Shown here one piece after another: positions 1 to 11,403 of a stretch of 64,000 nt of DNA; within the stretch, counting starts at the first letter, position 1; every line of letters begins with the position of its first letter. The notes beneath the pieces were generated by a model that saw nothing but the letters and a program-made list of their open reading frames with translations, was not told the DNA's origin and searched no databases. The DNA comes from Morinoia aosen (taxonomy: Eukaryota; Arthropoda; Malacostraca; Amphipoda; Talitridae): positions 8,627,501 to 8,691,500 of the forward strand of contig CM059558.1 of NCBI GenBank assembly GCA_030386875.1, given 5' to 3'. The position numbers and the translations under genes were made by a program.

Positions 1-65
1 TGGCGTTCGGAACCGTCTCGTGACAGAAAGCTCACTTTTCCCGTAAGGCTGAGACCTGAGATATA

Positions 66-131
66 CGATTGTGTCATCACAATCCCGCGACTGTGTTATG
101 ACAGTCCCACGGTTGTGTTATCACAATCCCT
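66..131. repeat. three tandem 22-bp hairpin units
   Basis: Three units of about 22 bp follow one another, each able to fold: GATTGTG/CACAATC (67-84), GACTGT/ACAGTC (89-106) and GGTTGTG/CACAATC with one G-T pair (111-128). Between units 1 and 2 a T-to-C change in the left arm is matched by A-to-G in the right arm. The function is unknown; it may be the edge of an unrecognised element. Confidence 0.5.
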
Positions 132-2193
132 CGTACTAATGAGTGATACAGTCACAATTCTTTGCTCTTTAAGTACATCGAGTGAGATTAATAACTTTAT
201 ACTCCTTTTACGATCAAAATGCGGAGTGTTACCTCTAAACTCCAAGTGCATCCATTAAATAACCTCCTCCATAACACTGGCTTCCAATTCGTCCATTGCA
301 AAGTGTTTAATAACGAGTCTGGATGTTTCACATCCGTACTCATCAACCGAAAACTTACGAGCCAGATGAATTTCCCAGCTACCTCCGTTTGTGTTGGGTG
401 CCATTTTTCATGCATTTGATTATCTTTGATGCGTTAAGTAATTTCAATATTCTCTCCCTTCAGGCAGCAAATTAATAACTTGGATCTGGTCATCTTACCT
501 CCTTGTTTGAAATAGATTAACAAGCTGTCGGCGATGTTATCGAACGTTGAAATAGAAACTATTTTCGCAACCTTAAAACCTTAAAACCTTGACTAAATGA
601 TGATTCATATCAGGCAATGACATTGACCTCAACAATTGTAGACCTTCAATCGCCGTTAATATTGAATTGGAATTAATTCGCCTAAGTAATGATTCCTCGC
701 TGATGATATTTTTAAATTTGCCGTCATGTTGAAGTTTATGAAAGTTTATTTATGAAGTTTATTTATGAAACATTGAAGGGACAAGAAAGTCATAATTATT
801 ATGTTGAAAAGATAAACGCAGTATTGGCCTCATGATATTGAGGTGATGATTATTTTGAAATCATGAAAGAAATTACGTTACGCTGTTGACTGCGATAACT
901 ACCTCATGTTGATCATCAGTGAAAAAAAAAACGTAAAAATGACCCATGATAGTTAATGAGGAGCAACGTTGGGCTAAAATAGGCTAAAAATGGTATAAAT
1001 AAAATAATTTGCGTTATTTGTGCTTTTCGTTCGCTTTTGATTCGTGATAACATTACGCAAAGTTGGCTTTTCAATTGGGCCAAATTTGAACAATAAAAAT
1101 AATGAAAAAATGTTCACGCTACAAGCTGCTCTTTTGATTCACAGTCAAACTCTGCGGCTTTTCTAAGATCCGAAAATTATGGCATGATTGATAATTTATT
1201 CCACCCTATCCATTTCATCAGAGTTGTGTCCCTGCCGGCCACACAGCATGCTGACGTGCACAAAGAATTAAATCTGGATGGATGTTGTTTGTTTTCCAAA
1301 ACAAAGAATGATAATCGACAGAACAAATATTCGAATGTAAACATTGCTTTCAGAAGCAAAATGTCTTAATTATTTATTACCATCACAACTATTTCGAATT
1401 CATCGTTTATAAGTTTGAATCTTCGCGTGTACTTCTAAATAGTTTTCAATTGGAAATTACGATTGATATATTTCTTTCTTCCAGGGATAGATTTTACAAT
1501 TTTGACGATTATTATTTTGAAAATACAAGGTCTACATCGAAATCCCTGTCCTTGTTTTCATCATTCTTCAATTTTAGTTTTATCTTATTTAAAATTTGTT
1601 GGATCTCTAGAGATAAGTCCATAGTTCCATAATTGTAGTCCCAAGCCAGCAAAGAGGTTATTCATTTACGTACAGAAAACGCCGTGGTTTTTCTCTACGT
1701 TTCGTTTTGCCTGAAACCTATACTGAGTGTAAAAATGTGAGATGCTTTAATAGAACGGTCATTCAGTAGATTACACAGGTAAACTTGGTCTTGAATACTA
1801 AGCATGCTTATGAATGTCAAAGATGCTGTAGAGCAACATGAGTTTTTCGTTCTTGTATTTATAACTTTACAAATTCACGAGCGCTTTCCAGCGTGGAAAA
1901 TAAAAAATTATAGTAGTCGTAGAGCATCACTAGCTGTTAATCCGTGCTTGCCAGTAACTGTTCTGAATACAACACACGCTGAATGCCACTTGCGCACCGT
2001 ATCTATAAGCCAACTGCTCGCAGAGCGGGCAGATTACTCCCGAACTCAAAACGCAGTACAACCGGAGAATACTCCAGATTCTGAAGCCGTTGACCTTCTA
2101 TAATCCGTTCTCGACCGTTCTAGAGAAGCGTGGGTTATAATTCTCTCTTCGTAGAGAAGATCTCCGTCAGCATGGCGAGCTAAATCGTCAAGT
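132..2193. other. AT-rich DNA, no gene recognised
   Basis: No open frame here has the look of a conserved protein. The longest, 99 codons on the plus strand at 1804-2103, has no recognisable motif and ends just before the retrotransposon. This stretch is the left flank of the gypsy insertion. Confidence 0.5.
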
Positions 2194-2198
2194 GCCAG
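2194..2198. repeat. left target-site duplication GCCAG of the gypsy element
   Basis: GCCAG directly precedes the left LTR (TGTCACGAG...) and is repeated exactly after the right LTR at 16356-16360. A 5-bp duplication is normal for Ty3/gypsy integrases. It fixes both element ends to the base. Confidence 0.9.
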
Positions 2199-5100
2199 TG
2201 TCACGAGAAAACGGGGCCGTCTCCTCTTGTTAACATTTCATTAACAGGAAGATCAGGTTCTCGGAATTGAGGAATGGCACACCTCCATGACATTACACAA
2301 TACACACAAAATGCGAGAATGCATGAAGAACACAGGCATTAAGAAAAGACACACAATTATTGTATACTAAATTTAGAGCGGTACTCACCGATGGTAGATG
2401 ACCCACTTACGCAGCGCATTTTCTGAGCGCCCTCCGTGGTGTTACGATCGACCGCTTCTAATATTGTGGGACATGATACACAGGGAAAATATGCTAACAT
2501 TTATGATTTCCAGCTATACGTCATACAAACATCAATGAGCGTACACACAATGAATGGTATTATTAGTGATGCAAATTAAGTAATGGAATCAAACAGCATA
2601 CGCCTAATCACTTACATCACATAACTATACTGTATTTTCCCGCGGCTGGCCAGCCCTTTTCCCGCATATTACTTACACTCCCAAACATAACACAAGTAAT
2701 GCCTACAATATCTCAGCGCTCCCAGCAGCACGGGATGTGATCATTAATTCGACCTTCACGTTCATGAGCCGACACAACTTCGGTTCAAATCACTGTCCTG
2801 GACACAGTTCAAGGAAATATGTGGCTAATTGCCAGATTCGTAGCTCCCGGGCATTCCCCTTTCTGGTGTGCTCCTTATCCACAGGACTTATGCACAAGCC
2901 TCCCTCCCGCCCCGAGACGTTGCAGCTAACTGTTACATTAAATTATTTCCACGCTGGTTGGATTTTACTTTACTTCTCCGCGTTTTATTTCTTCTACTTC
3001 GCGCTCCGGCGTTGACTGCAGAACTCCCTCTTGTTCCTCAGACGCCCCGCGTATTTTCTCGAGGGTTGTCCCCTCTCTCACATTCGACCTATAAGAATCT
3101 TAGGACCTCGAAGCGCCCGCCTACATCTTTTCTAATTGGTAGTACCGCAGCTCGCCTTTATTTCTTTCTTAGCCTCATTTTTCTCACGCTCAGCTCCTTC
3201 GAAACCGACCGTTGGTTTGCCGTCTCTCTCGGCTTAAGTGTCTCGATTTATGTTTGACCACAAGGCGACTTTGTTTTGCGCATGGGTAGGCATTTTTCCG
3301 AACGCCTAAAGTTTCCAAGGGCTCGCCCGAATGAAAAAATTGCTAACACCACAAAATAGACCCCTCCAGAAACAACACACAATGTAAACAGCCTTCGTCC
3401 GAGCCCTTGCATCTTATCGCTCCATCTAACATTGCTGAGTCCAACAACACATACAGGCATAAAAACATACATGTTGAAGCGACCCTCCTGTGCTGCTTGG
3501 ATTTACTGAGATATTTATAAGTAAAGCCCATATGAGACGGTGGTAAGGAGTGTGAACATTTGCGCGTAGCATCGCTAGCTCCTCCCATTTCCTCTCTTTC
3601 TGTCGCAACTCTGCTCTCTATGGCCGTGTTCGAACTTACACGAGTGTGGAAATCCGTGATCGCGCTCTGCACGATACGGCGAACATGCACGCCGACGCTG
3701 TCTCAGTAGCTAGCCAGGCTTCGTATGAGAAGGATGTCTGCGATAAGTCGTTCTCTCCCTTCACCTCCGCCGCTGGCTGACTGGTGCAGGCGGTCGACCA
3801 TATTATTTATAGAAATTCTCAGAACACACCCATGTTTATGTAGAGAGATAAGTAGCGAGTATAGAGATAGATCTCTACGAAAAATAGCACTAAACAACAT
3901 CTTTAAAGAAATGAAGCCAGAGATTGAATTAACTCCAGAGTAAATAAATAAATACACTTCAGTCGCAGTTCAGGCAGGAAAACAAAACTAAAAAGATTCC
4001 CAGAAATCAGGTACAGGAACTGATGAAATGGTATTCCCAAATTGCGATTCCCATTTCCAATAGTATTCCCATTCTTAGACGAAGGTGACATTCATTGCGC
4101 CTCTTCTTCGTCATTGTATGAAATACTTCATTCTCAGCCCAATGTAGGTAACAAGATAGTTCTTCCACATGTATTATTACTTCTCTTGTTTCCTGCATAA
4201 AAATTACTATTATGATTTTTTTTCGGAAGTTCGAAATCGCAGTTACATTATGCAGAAGTAAAAAATGACGGAAACTAGCATGTATACGCTATTTGTACTT
4301 TTTCAGGAGAGTAAGTGTTCTAGTGTAAATTTATACTGTACCGCTATGTACAAATTTTCAATTCGTTTCTCTAATACTCATATTTATTATTGTTCAAAAT
4401 ACAGTCAGTACAGTGTTAAAGTTTGTATGTCAGCCTGATGACTAAACCAAGCATTAAATAATCGAACTAAGTATATAAAATGTGGTGATAGTCATTTCTT
4501 CACTTACATCAGAGCTATTTTAATGTACGATGCAGTATTATTAAAGATGGTACCTGCTCTTAAAATTAGAGTTACCTGTACCAATGCACATGCTGCAATT
4601 GTGTGTACAAGTGCCTCAGTATTACCAGTATTGGATGTTTTTCATATTTACGACAATCAATCTGCATTCCACCGTGCAAAAAAAACCTTCAATTGCAATC
4701 AAGCGTAGTTGCTTGCATTCACGGGCGCCACGCATTCCACACTAGTTGTTAATCATATATATATATATGACGCAGATATTGAGCCATATTAATTTCATAA
4801 TTCTTTTCTAAATGGTATATATATTTTGCTGGTATCAGAACCCCTAAAATAATAATAATGCATTTAATTAACCATGTTTTAATTTTGAATTTCTGTGAAT
4901 TAACCGTCGAAAATGAACATGACTTGAAAGACATGTATTGGTGAATAAAATAATGAAAACAAATCCAGCTTCTGATTTCCGTGCGCTACTGCGCGCCATG
5001 TCTGTGGCAGGCCAACACCGTCTCGTGTAATAACATTGCAGTGTGTTGGTGACGGCGGCCGCCATGACTTCGGAGAAGAGAGCGCATCTCTCGCACCCAT

Positions 5101-5230
5101 GAGTGCCACTTCTTGCCACCGTCTCATACGGGCTTAAGCACAAAATTTATTACACACAATTAAAATTTTTTTTTCTTAAATCCTCATTTTTTAATTCACA
5201 AAATTGGTTATTCTTAACAGATTCTCGACA
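2199..5230 (-). repeat. 3' LTR of the gypsy element (carries an insertion)
   Basis: This LTR lies downstream in the sense of the element. It begins TGTCACGAG and ends TTCTCGACA on the plus strand, so the ends are inverted TGTC...GACA. It matches the other LTR from 2199 to 3524 and again from 5135 to 5230. The 1,610-bp block between is foreign and explains the length of 3,032 bp against 1,423 bp for the partner. Confidence 0.92.
3525..5134. mobile_element. non-autonomous DNA transposon, PIF/Harbinger-like, inside the LTR
   Basis: The block is absent from the partner LTR, which reads straight through at 16262. It is flanked by a 3-bp duplication TAA (3522-3524 and 5135-5137). Its ends are inverted repeats of about 28 bp with a few mismatches; the outermost 19 bases read AGCCCRTATGAGACGGTGG. 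A 3-bp TWA-type target is typical of PIF/Harbinger elements. No transposase frame is present in the 1,610 bp, so it would depend on a partner. The superfamily call rests on target size and sequence only. Confidence 0.8.
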
Positions 5231-5247
5231 GAACCGCCCCCCTAGAG
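5231..5247 (-). promoter_or_regulatory. polypurine tract of the gypsy element
   Basis: Read on the minus strand, a purine-rich run containing AGGGGGGCGG lies directly before the 3' LTR. This is where plus-strand DNA synthesis would be primed during reverse transcription. Position and composition fit; a short TTC separates the run from the LTR edge. Confidence 0.6.
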
Positions 5248-7742
5248 TTAAAAATAATTGGCCTGACAATTTTTTTTTTAATTAGCTTTCAGCTATTTAT
5301 TGAATAATAAGTACTACAGTATGGAGCCAATATAAGACACACATGGTAAATTCTACTTAAGCACATTATGTTCTAAAATTAATTCCGCAACAAACAGGGT
5401 ACATTACAATTAAGAATCTTATTCATTACAATTAGCACGGCGTGATATATTGTATCGTGTTCATTTGCTCGATATATCTGTGTTCCTCCGACGTGAAATG
5501 CGTCCTAAATACTTGAGTACACACTCCTAATGACATTCACAAAAATTTTTTACGGGCACATTCCTTACCCTCTCTAACATCCTACAGTATTGATGATTTT
5601 ATATCTCGTAGAGTTGAATTAACGCTTGTGTGTTCTGTTGTCCAACTCCTTGCTGCTGTTGACGATTCGATGTTGACTCCTTTGGTATCGCTGACGGAAT
5701 TTGCTTTCCTTCATGTTTTTCCTTTGGCATTTCAATAGCATCACACACGCGTCGATGTTAGGTAACTCATCTTCAGGAGGAAGTATTGCGAGTTCAATAT
5801 CCAGACTCATGACAAATTTCTATACACCACATTAACTGCACGATTTCGTTCTATAAGATGGATCATTATCACGATTCAAATTACCACTTAGTCGTGTCAA
5901 ATGCAATGTTGCCCTTACATTTTATGACGTTTATTCAAACTCAATTTTTAATCAGCAGATTACTCATGAACACCGATTCGTTGATCAGGCGAATCGGCAA
6001 GTCAGGAAGTTATATTGGTCTTTTGATAAATACGAGTTGAAGCGTCGACGAATTTCATTCAATACAGTAACCATTCGCAATAAGGTCCTGAATCCTACGA
6101 GGTAATCCTGAAGAATCCGAGGTATATCCGGCGGTGGTATCCTGTATGAGCGGTGGTATCCTGTAGAATTCCTCTCAGTATTCCTTGATATCGACGTAGA
6201 ATCTGGTAGACACGAGATGATATTTTCTTTTCTCCGAGTAAACACTCCTATTTGTGCGAGAATTCGTGGGTTAATAATCTTTGAAGAGCGTACGTCTCGT
6301 TCAAAGGCTATCCGACGTAATCTCTTTTAATTTTTTTTTTTTCATTTCACGTATAGATATAGATGCCTAAATAGTGGCTTCAGTATTCCAAGTGATTATT
6401 TGCCTAGTTAAATTTCACAGGACACTTGCATGCGAGTTTCAGGAATGCCTTTCTAAGCGTTCATGTCACAATGCAAGTTCCAATGACTTAGGTTCGTTTC
6501 AATACTCCATAATATAAAAGCATTGTTACTGTTTCATATGAGTGCCCATTTTATAAAAGCATTTTGAACGCTAGTACATCTAGGCCCCCTAGACTATTAT
6601 CTTCATTATTTTCGCTTCTCCTTCCTTCCTCATGTTGATGCTTCGTTCCTCTGTGGTGCTGTTCACTTCGAAGTATTAACTGCCAATTACTTGAGCAGCC
6701 CTTTCCTGGCTCTGCTGTTGGCTAACGATGTGTTTCGCCGCAAGTTTGACCACAAGCAACTCTGAGGCAATTACTTGTGCCCTCCGCATTCTTCAGAACA
6801 TGGTGCAAAACTTCCAGCTGTACATACATCTTCGTCGTTTCCCAATGCAACGCTTGAGTTTGTTCTACAATCAAATACTTCCAATACAAGTGCGCTGTAT
6901 CCCCTATGTTGCACAGTTGCTATCTGTTCGTTGTTCTTGTAAATAATCACTCGTGTTCCACGTGATTCTTCTTTAACTTTTGCTGCTTATACGAGACGCA
7001 TTCGTGTTACGCAATTTTCTGGCCTGTTTCGTGCTGAAGTACTTACAACGCTAATCTACCAAGAAAATCAATTACTTAAGCCTGAATAAATGAAACACAC
7101 TATTGTCCACAGCAAGAATGAACACGCTACTTTTAATATAATGCTAAACATATTCTCCCCGTTGCGAGTAAGTGAACGGTTTCAACGGTATTGATAAAGT
7201 CAGCAAGCCTGAGATAACCTCAGCCTAAGCACTTTCAGGGTAAACTAATTAATTCGTTAGCGTTATTTCGTATTAAGCGCGTACGCTTTACGAGATGCTG
7301 GCGAGGAAATATATAAGCATACTACAAAGGAAACAAAGTACTCCTCTTGAGAAACATACGAAGTTAACCTAATGAACGCTCAATTTCCCTTTACTTAGCA
7401 AGAAAGAAAAATGAGAATTAAGCATAGTATAAGATTTTATCACTCGAACAAGATTTTCGTCTAGACGAAATTTCTTGTGAGCAAAGAAAGTTGGAGTTAC
7501 ATAACCTAGAGCATATTCCTACTGAACGAAGCATCACCCTCTAGTGAGTGAGATTAGATTTAATTCACAGCTAGAATAACACAATTCTACTAAAGAACAC
7601 ATTTAGATTAAAGCAATACAGCGCTAAAAAAAACTCACTCCTACGCAAGAGTTTTTCTAAAATTAAACACACAAGAACACATCCCGCAAAGTCAAGTTGA
7701 CGCATGATTTCAGTCCTCTGCAGTTCGTTTCTAATTACCGAT
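5248..7742 (-). other. 3' internal region of the gypsy element, no envelope gene seen
   Basis: This 2.5 kb lies between the integrase stop and the polypurine tract, where envelope-bearing gypsy elements keep env. The open frames are short (at most about 90 codons) with no signal peptide plus transmembrane arrangement. Either env was never present, or it has decayed beyond recognition, or this is an untranslated 3' region. Confidence 0.5.
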
Positions 7743-8284
7743 TCACCTACACCGAGAACGCAGATTGTAGCTCCGCTGTGTCCTGGACGCAGCTTGACGT
7801 GTGTTTCCCGCGCCTCTTGTCCTCATGTCTTGCTCTCCGCTCTCGCCTGTATTGCCATCCCCTACTGGCACAGCCGCGTCACCCTCATGGCAAGGGTAAG
7901 CCTCTCCTCTGAGAAACGCCCCCCTCAGCCTATCTAGATGCACTCTCTCTTCACGTTCATTATAAAGTGCTTTAATAGTTGCATTGTACTCGCTTTTTTC
8001 AATTATTCTATACAGGCCAATCCAATCCGTCGGCCATGCGCCGTCAGCTTCAGGCCTTCCGGTCGGATTATGTAGCAGAACAATGTCGCCCACCTGGACT
8101 TTGTTGTTCTTGACTCCTCGCTCTTTTAATTGCACCGACTTGTCGTGTGACGCTTTTGATTTTGTTTTAACAACCTTGAAGGCATTGTGAAGACGTTCAG
8201 TTACTTCTGCCGCGTAGTTTTCTCCCAGCGAGTAATTCGTTCGCGGGGTTTTTAGCCATTCAATGATTGGAATGTCAGCATCTC
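7743..8284 (-). pseudogene. pol: gypsy integrase, C-terminal part
   Basis: The minus-strand frame is open from the insertion edge at 8284 down to a stop at 7743. It starts with a DADIPI motif that continues the FGGDA motif ending the upstream integrase segment at 9456. Further on, KVQVGDIVLL and a WIGLYRIIEK segment resemble the SH3-like C-terminal domain of gypsy integrases, which binds DNA. It ends in a basic tail (YNLRSRCR). Separation from the catalytic core by 1,171 bp of inserted DNA makes it non-functional here. Confidence 0.85.
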
Positions 8285-9455
8285 TGAGGCTAGTTCAAAC
8301 GTGGGGTTTCGTTTGGAACCGCCTACGAGTTCATTATTCGTGTAGCGACTAGTAAGGGATAAAGACTAGTCAAAAGAGTAAATATTTATTTCGGCCCACG
8401 GGAGTATTCAGGAGAAAAGACTGGGGAACTCCGCAACGTACTATAATCCGAATAGTAATGGAATATTCTAATTGTGTAGGATTCTAAGTACGGTTAATTA
8501 CGACATGCCCGAATAATGAATAATCACTTGATCAAAAGAGGTAAAGGTAGGGGAGGTAGCTTTGTTTGTAGATCCTGCAATTACAAGAATAAAACAATGG
8601 TTAGCATGGCGATATGAGGATCTCGAAAAACATAATTACACCAGGTAAAAATGACATATAAATTATTCAACTACCAACCTATATTTTCTACTATCAGGTT
8701 GTAATTCGAATATTAAATTAGTTAATCCTCTCGACTTGAAATTCACTAATCGTTGGCACAATCCACACTAGAAACTAAGTTATACTTTAAACTAACTTCT
8801 AAGCTCGCACTCCTTAAGTCCCGTATGATGAACTAAGTTAAAACACCTCTAACTTAACGACCGGGTCTTTTCAAAGTTACCGGGCCGTTACGTAACCGCC
8901 TCCATGGCGGCACGCTCCGGCCGGTCACACGTCACTCTACTTAGGGCGTAAATTCTAATCTCATTTTCTACTTCACATGATCTTACAAAATTCATCATAT
9001 CTAATAAACCTTATATTCATCATATCCAATAAACCTTATATCTAATAAACCAAAATTCATCATATCTAATAAACCTTACGAACAGCACGGAAGGTAGTCA
9101 AATGTAATTTATATGCTACTCGCGAGCCAGTTAGCTCGTTACGTTCACTTAATAATTCACAACACATAAATACAAAAGGTATCACTTCGAGAATAGCGAG
9201 ACTCACCAGGTTGATCAGAGCACTTGTTTACACTACGAGGTTTAGCGGAGAAATGGGCTGCTGAGCAGCGAACGATGCTTGAAGAGCGTGAATGTTGCCA
9301 TAAAGCGGCACTCAACTCGTCTCATAAGACGGTGTAGATTTTATCTATTTTAATATTTATTTATCGTTTAAATAAAAGACTTTTAAAGGTACAAAATTAC
9401 TTTTAATATTAAATTCTAAATTTGTAATAATTATTCAGTAATTTTTCCGGGCACC
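8285..9455. mobile_element. unclassified 1.17-kb insertion in integrase
   Basis: The integrase reading frame stops on one side and resumes on the other. The 7-bp sequence GCATCTC flanks both edges (8278-8284 and 9456-9462), so this is a later insertion with target duplication. I see neither convincing terminal inverted repeats nor an A-rich tail. The interior is AT-rich, without an open frame of note, and has short repeats of an AATAAACCTTATAT type at 8990-9080. An eighth duplicated base may have mutated. Confidence 0.75.
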
Positions 9456-10522
9456 GCATCTCCACCAAAGAACAAATAGAATGGAATTTCTTCAATGACG
9501 CTCTGGTAGCTGGTGTTCAGTGCCAGGCACGTCCAAGGAAGTGCATCAGGCCACGAAGATTGATCGCTGGCGGCAAGGTGTGATAAAATAGCCTTGATAT
9601 TCTGATTTTGCCGTTCGGTCATCCCGTTTGATTGGGGATGATATGTTGATGTGTTGTAGTATTTTATTTTCAATTTTTCACACACATTTCTCAATAAAGC
9701 TGACGTGAACTCGGTGCCCCTGTCTGAGATGAGCGTCTTGGCTGGGCCGTACGTAGTCACGAATTTAGTCAGCGCTTTCGTTACTTCCTCAGTTGTCTTG
9801 CTTCTGAGCGGAAATGCTGCAACATATCTACTGAAGTGATCGACCACGGTCAGGATGTACTTGTGGCCCTCATTCGACACTGGCATTTCTATTAAATCAA
9901 CGCCTACTCTGTCCAGAGGCTTGTCAATTTCAGGGAATGAACCCATGCTAACACAAATGCGATTGTTGATCTTACGTTTCTGACACTGAATGCACGTATC
10001 GACGTACTTGTTAACGTCACGCGCCATGTTAATCCAGTACCCGAATTCCAAGAGCTTTTTCCACGTTTTAGCACGACCTTGGTGTGCACCGATTGTGCTA
10101 TCATGCGCTAACGTTATTGCCGCTTCTCTCAGAGCGTCTGGCACAACGATCAAGTGCCTTGTTCTCTTAGGCTTTCGTTGCGTCTTTCTGAAATACAATA
10201 TGCTTCCGTCGGTGAAGACTTCGGATTTCAGAGCGAGACTTGGAGCGTCCCCTAATTTGTCCCCTTCAAGATACCTCAGCACAGGCCCCCCAACGGGATC
10301 TTTCAATTGTTCTGCCCTCACATTTTCTTTCTGCAAGCTGATTTTCGCCTCTTGTACATTGGGTGCTTCGTCTATCATCGTCGTGACGAACACTGTTTTG
10401 GGGACTCCGTCGTCTTGATTTTCTTCTTCGTTGTTGCTCGCAATGTTTCTCGACAACGCGTCGGGTACCACGTTCTGAGCTCCTGGGCGATAAATTACCT
10501 CAAAATCATACTGTGAGAGTGT
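9456..10522 (-). pseudogene. pol: gypsy RNase H C-terminus and integrase core
   Basis: Reading leftward from 10522, the frame first gives the end of RNase H with the typical linker VPDALSRN, then integrase. A zinc-binding H-H-C-C region is visible (HDSTIGAH, then CIQCQKRK). The catalytic DDE triad is complete: D in GVDLIEMP, D in LISDRGTEF, and E in GMTERQNQN. The domain ends at FYLFFGGDA, where the 8285-9455 insertion interrupts. Integrase would insert the reverse-transcribed copy into the chromosome. The residues themselves look intact; only insertions break the gene. Confidence 0.92.
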
Positions 10523-11012
10523 CAGGCCGCACAGGGGTTGTCGAGCCTTTTTGTGTTAGTTACCCATAATCTTAAGTATTTTCTTCATGTGTCCAGCTCT
10601 CTGAACGCCGACTTATCTATTTCCCCGCGCTGATGTTGCGTTTGTGCATTTACTTTAGTTAGCCCTTAAATATCATTTGTATTACATGTCGATATTCCAA
10701 TGTTTCTTGTGTTATCTAGCTAAATATGACTAATATTTTAAATGCAATTTTGAGTGTTGTACCCTGTTATGCAGTAGCTCACGTTTGTACGCACTATTTT
10801 TGCGATAGAAAATAAATCACTGTCTTTGTTAAAATATATCAGTGTATGTGATAGGGACTTCAAACAGATTCAGCATTAAACAAGTCACACCCTGAGGTCA
10901 AAAGAGTGTCCTTTCTCCTTGTTGACACAGGCTTTAGTCTTATACGACGCTTCGCCTAATAAGGGGTATAAGGAACCACCTCGGAAGGACGAACTATTTC
11001 GCATAGTTTGTC

Positions 11013-11107
11013 GTTAGGAAGACGCTGTCGAAGTTCGGCGCTAACAGAATTTACTTCTGTTGCCTTAGCGGTCTCATACGGCGCAGACAGTTGCTCGTCT
11101 TCCTAAC
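11013..11107. repeat. stem-loop unit 1 of three
   Basis: The outer arms GTTAGGAAGACG and CGTCTTCCTAAC pair perfectly (12 bp), followed by CTGTC/GACAG. The 56-base core contains the invariant hairpin AACAGAA-TTTAC-TTCTGTT enclosed by GGC/GCC. In this unit CGCTAA could also pair with TTAGCG. The core is shared with units 2 and 3, but the outer stem sequence is completely different. Confidence 0.75.
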
Positions 11108-11182
11108 GGTACCACCGTAGTTTGGCACTAACAGAATTTACTTCTGTTGCCCTAGCGGACTGAATACGGCGCAGGTGGTACC
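11108..11182. repeat. stem-loop unit 2 of three
   Basis: This 75-bp unit has perfect 9-bp outer arms, GGTACCACC and GGTGGTACC. The core matches units 1 and 3, including AACAGAA-TTTAC-TTCTGTT. It abuts unit 1 directly and is separated from unit 3 by a C/A-rich spacer of 28 bp. Confidence 0.75.
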
Positions 11183-11210
11183 CACACTCACCTCACCCCC
11201 CACACACAAC

Positions 11211-11285
11211 GGTACCGCCGTAGTTCGGCACTAACAGAATTTACTTCTGTTGCCCTAGCGGACTGATTACGGCGTAGGCGGTACC
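11211..11285. repeat. stem-loop unit 3 of three
   Basis: This 75-bp unit has perfect 9-bp outer arms, GGTACCGCC and GGCGGTACC. Against unit 2 the seventh stem position changed from A-T to G-C on both sides, a compensatory change. The core is nearly identical to that of unit 2. Confidence 0.75.
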
Positions 11286-11403
11286 CACACGAACCTCAGG
11301 AAGGGCAGCTGCGAAGAAAAGCTAGCGCCCCGGAAAAGGTAGCTTTACAGAAGACAGCCCCTTTTCCACGAACCCTCACGTCGACCGCACGACGGTATCG
11401 ACA

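Larger units (their letters stand above)
10523..11403. mobile_element. unclassified 881-bp insertion in RNase H with structured repeats
   Basis: RNase H coding breaks after WALTLS on one side and resumes with LTLSQYDFEV on the other. The 8-bp sequence GAGAGTGT is duplicated at both edges (10515-10522 and 11404-11411). Eight-base duplications occur with hAT- and P-type transposases. One end starts CAGGCCGCACAGG, which is hAT-like, but the other end (GGTATCGACA) gives no matching inverted repeat. No transposase is encoded. The right half holds three stem-loop units, annotated separately. Confidence 0.8.

Noticed and set aside
5985-6245. Envelope gene of the gypsy element
   Set aside because: The only frames in the expected region are short, with no signal peptide, cleavage site or membrane anchor.
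11013-11285. Hammerhead ribozyme interpretation of the three stem-loops
   Set aside because: The conserved CUGANGA and GAAA core elements are not present in the required places.
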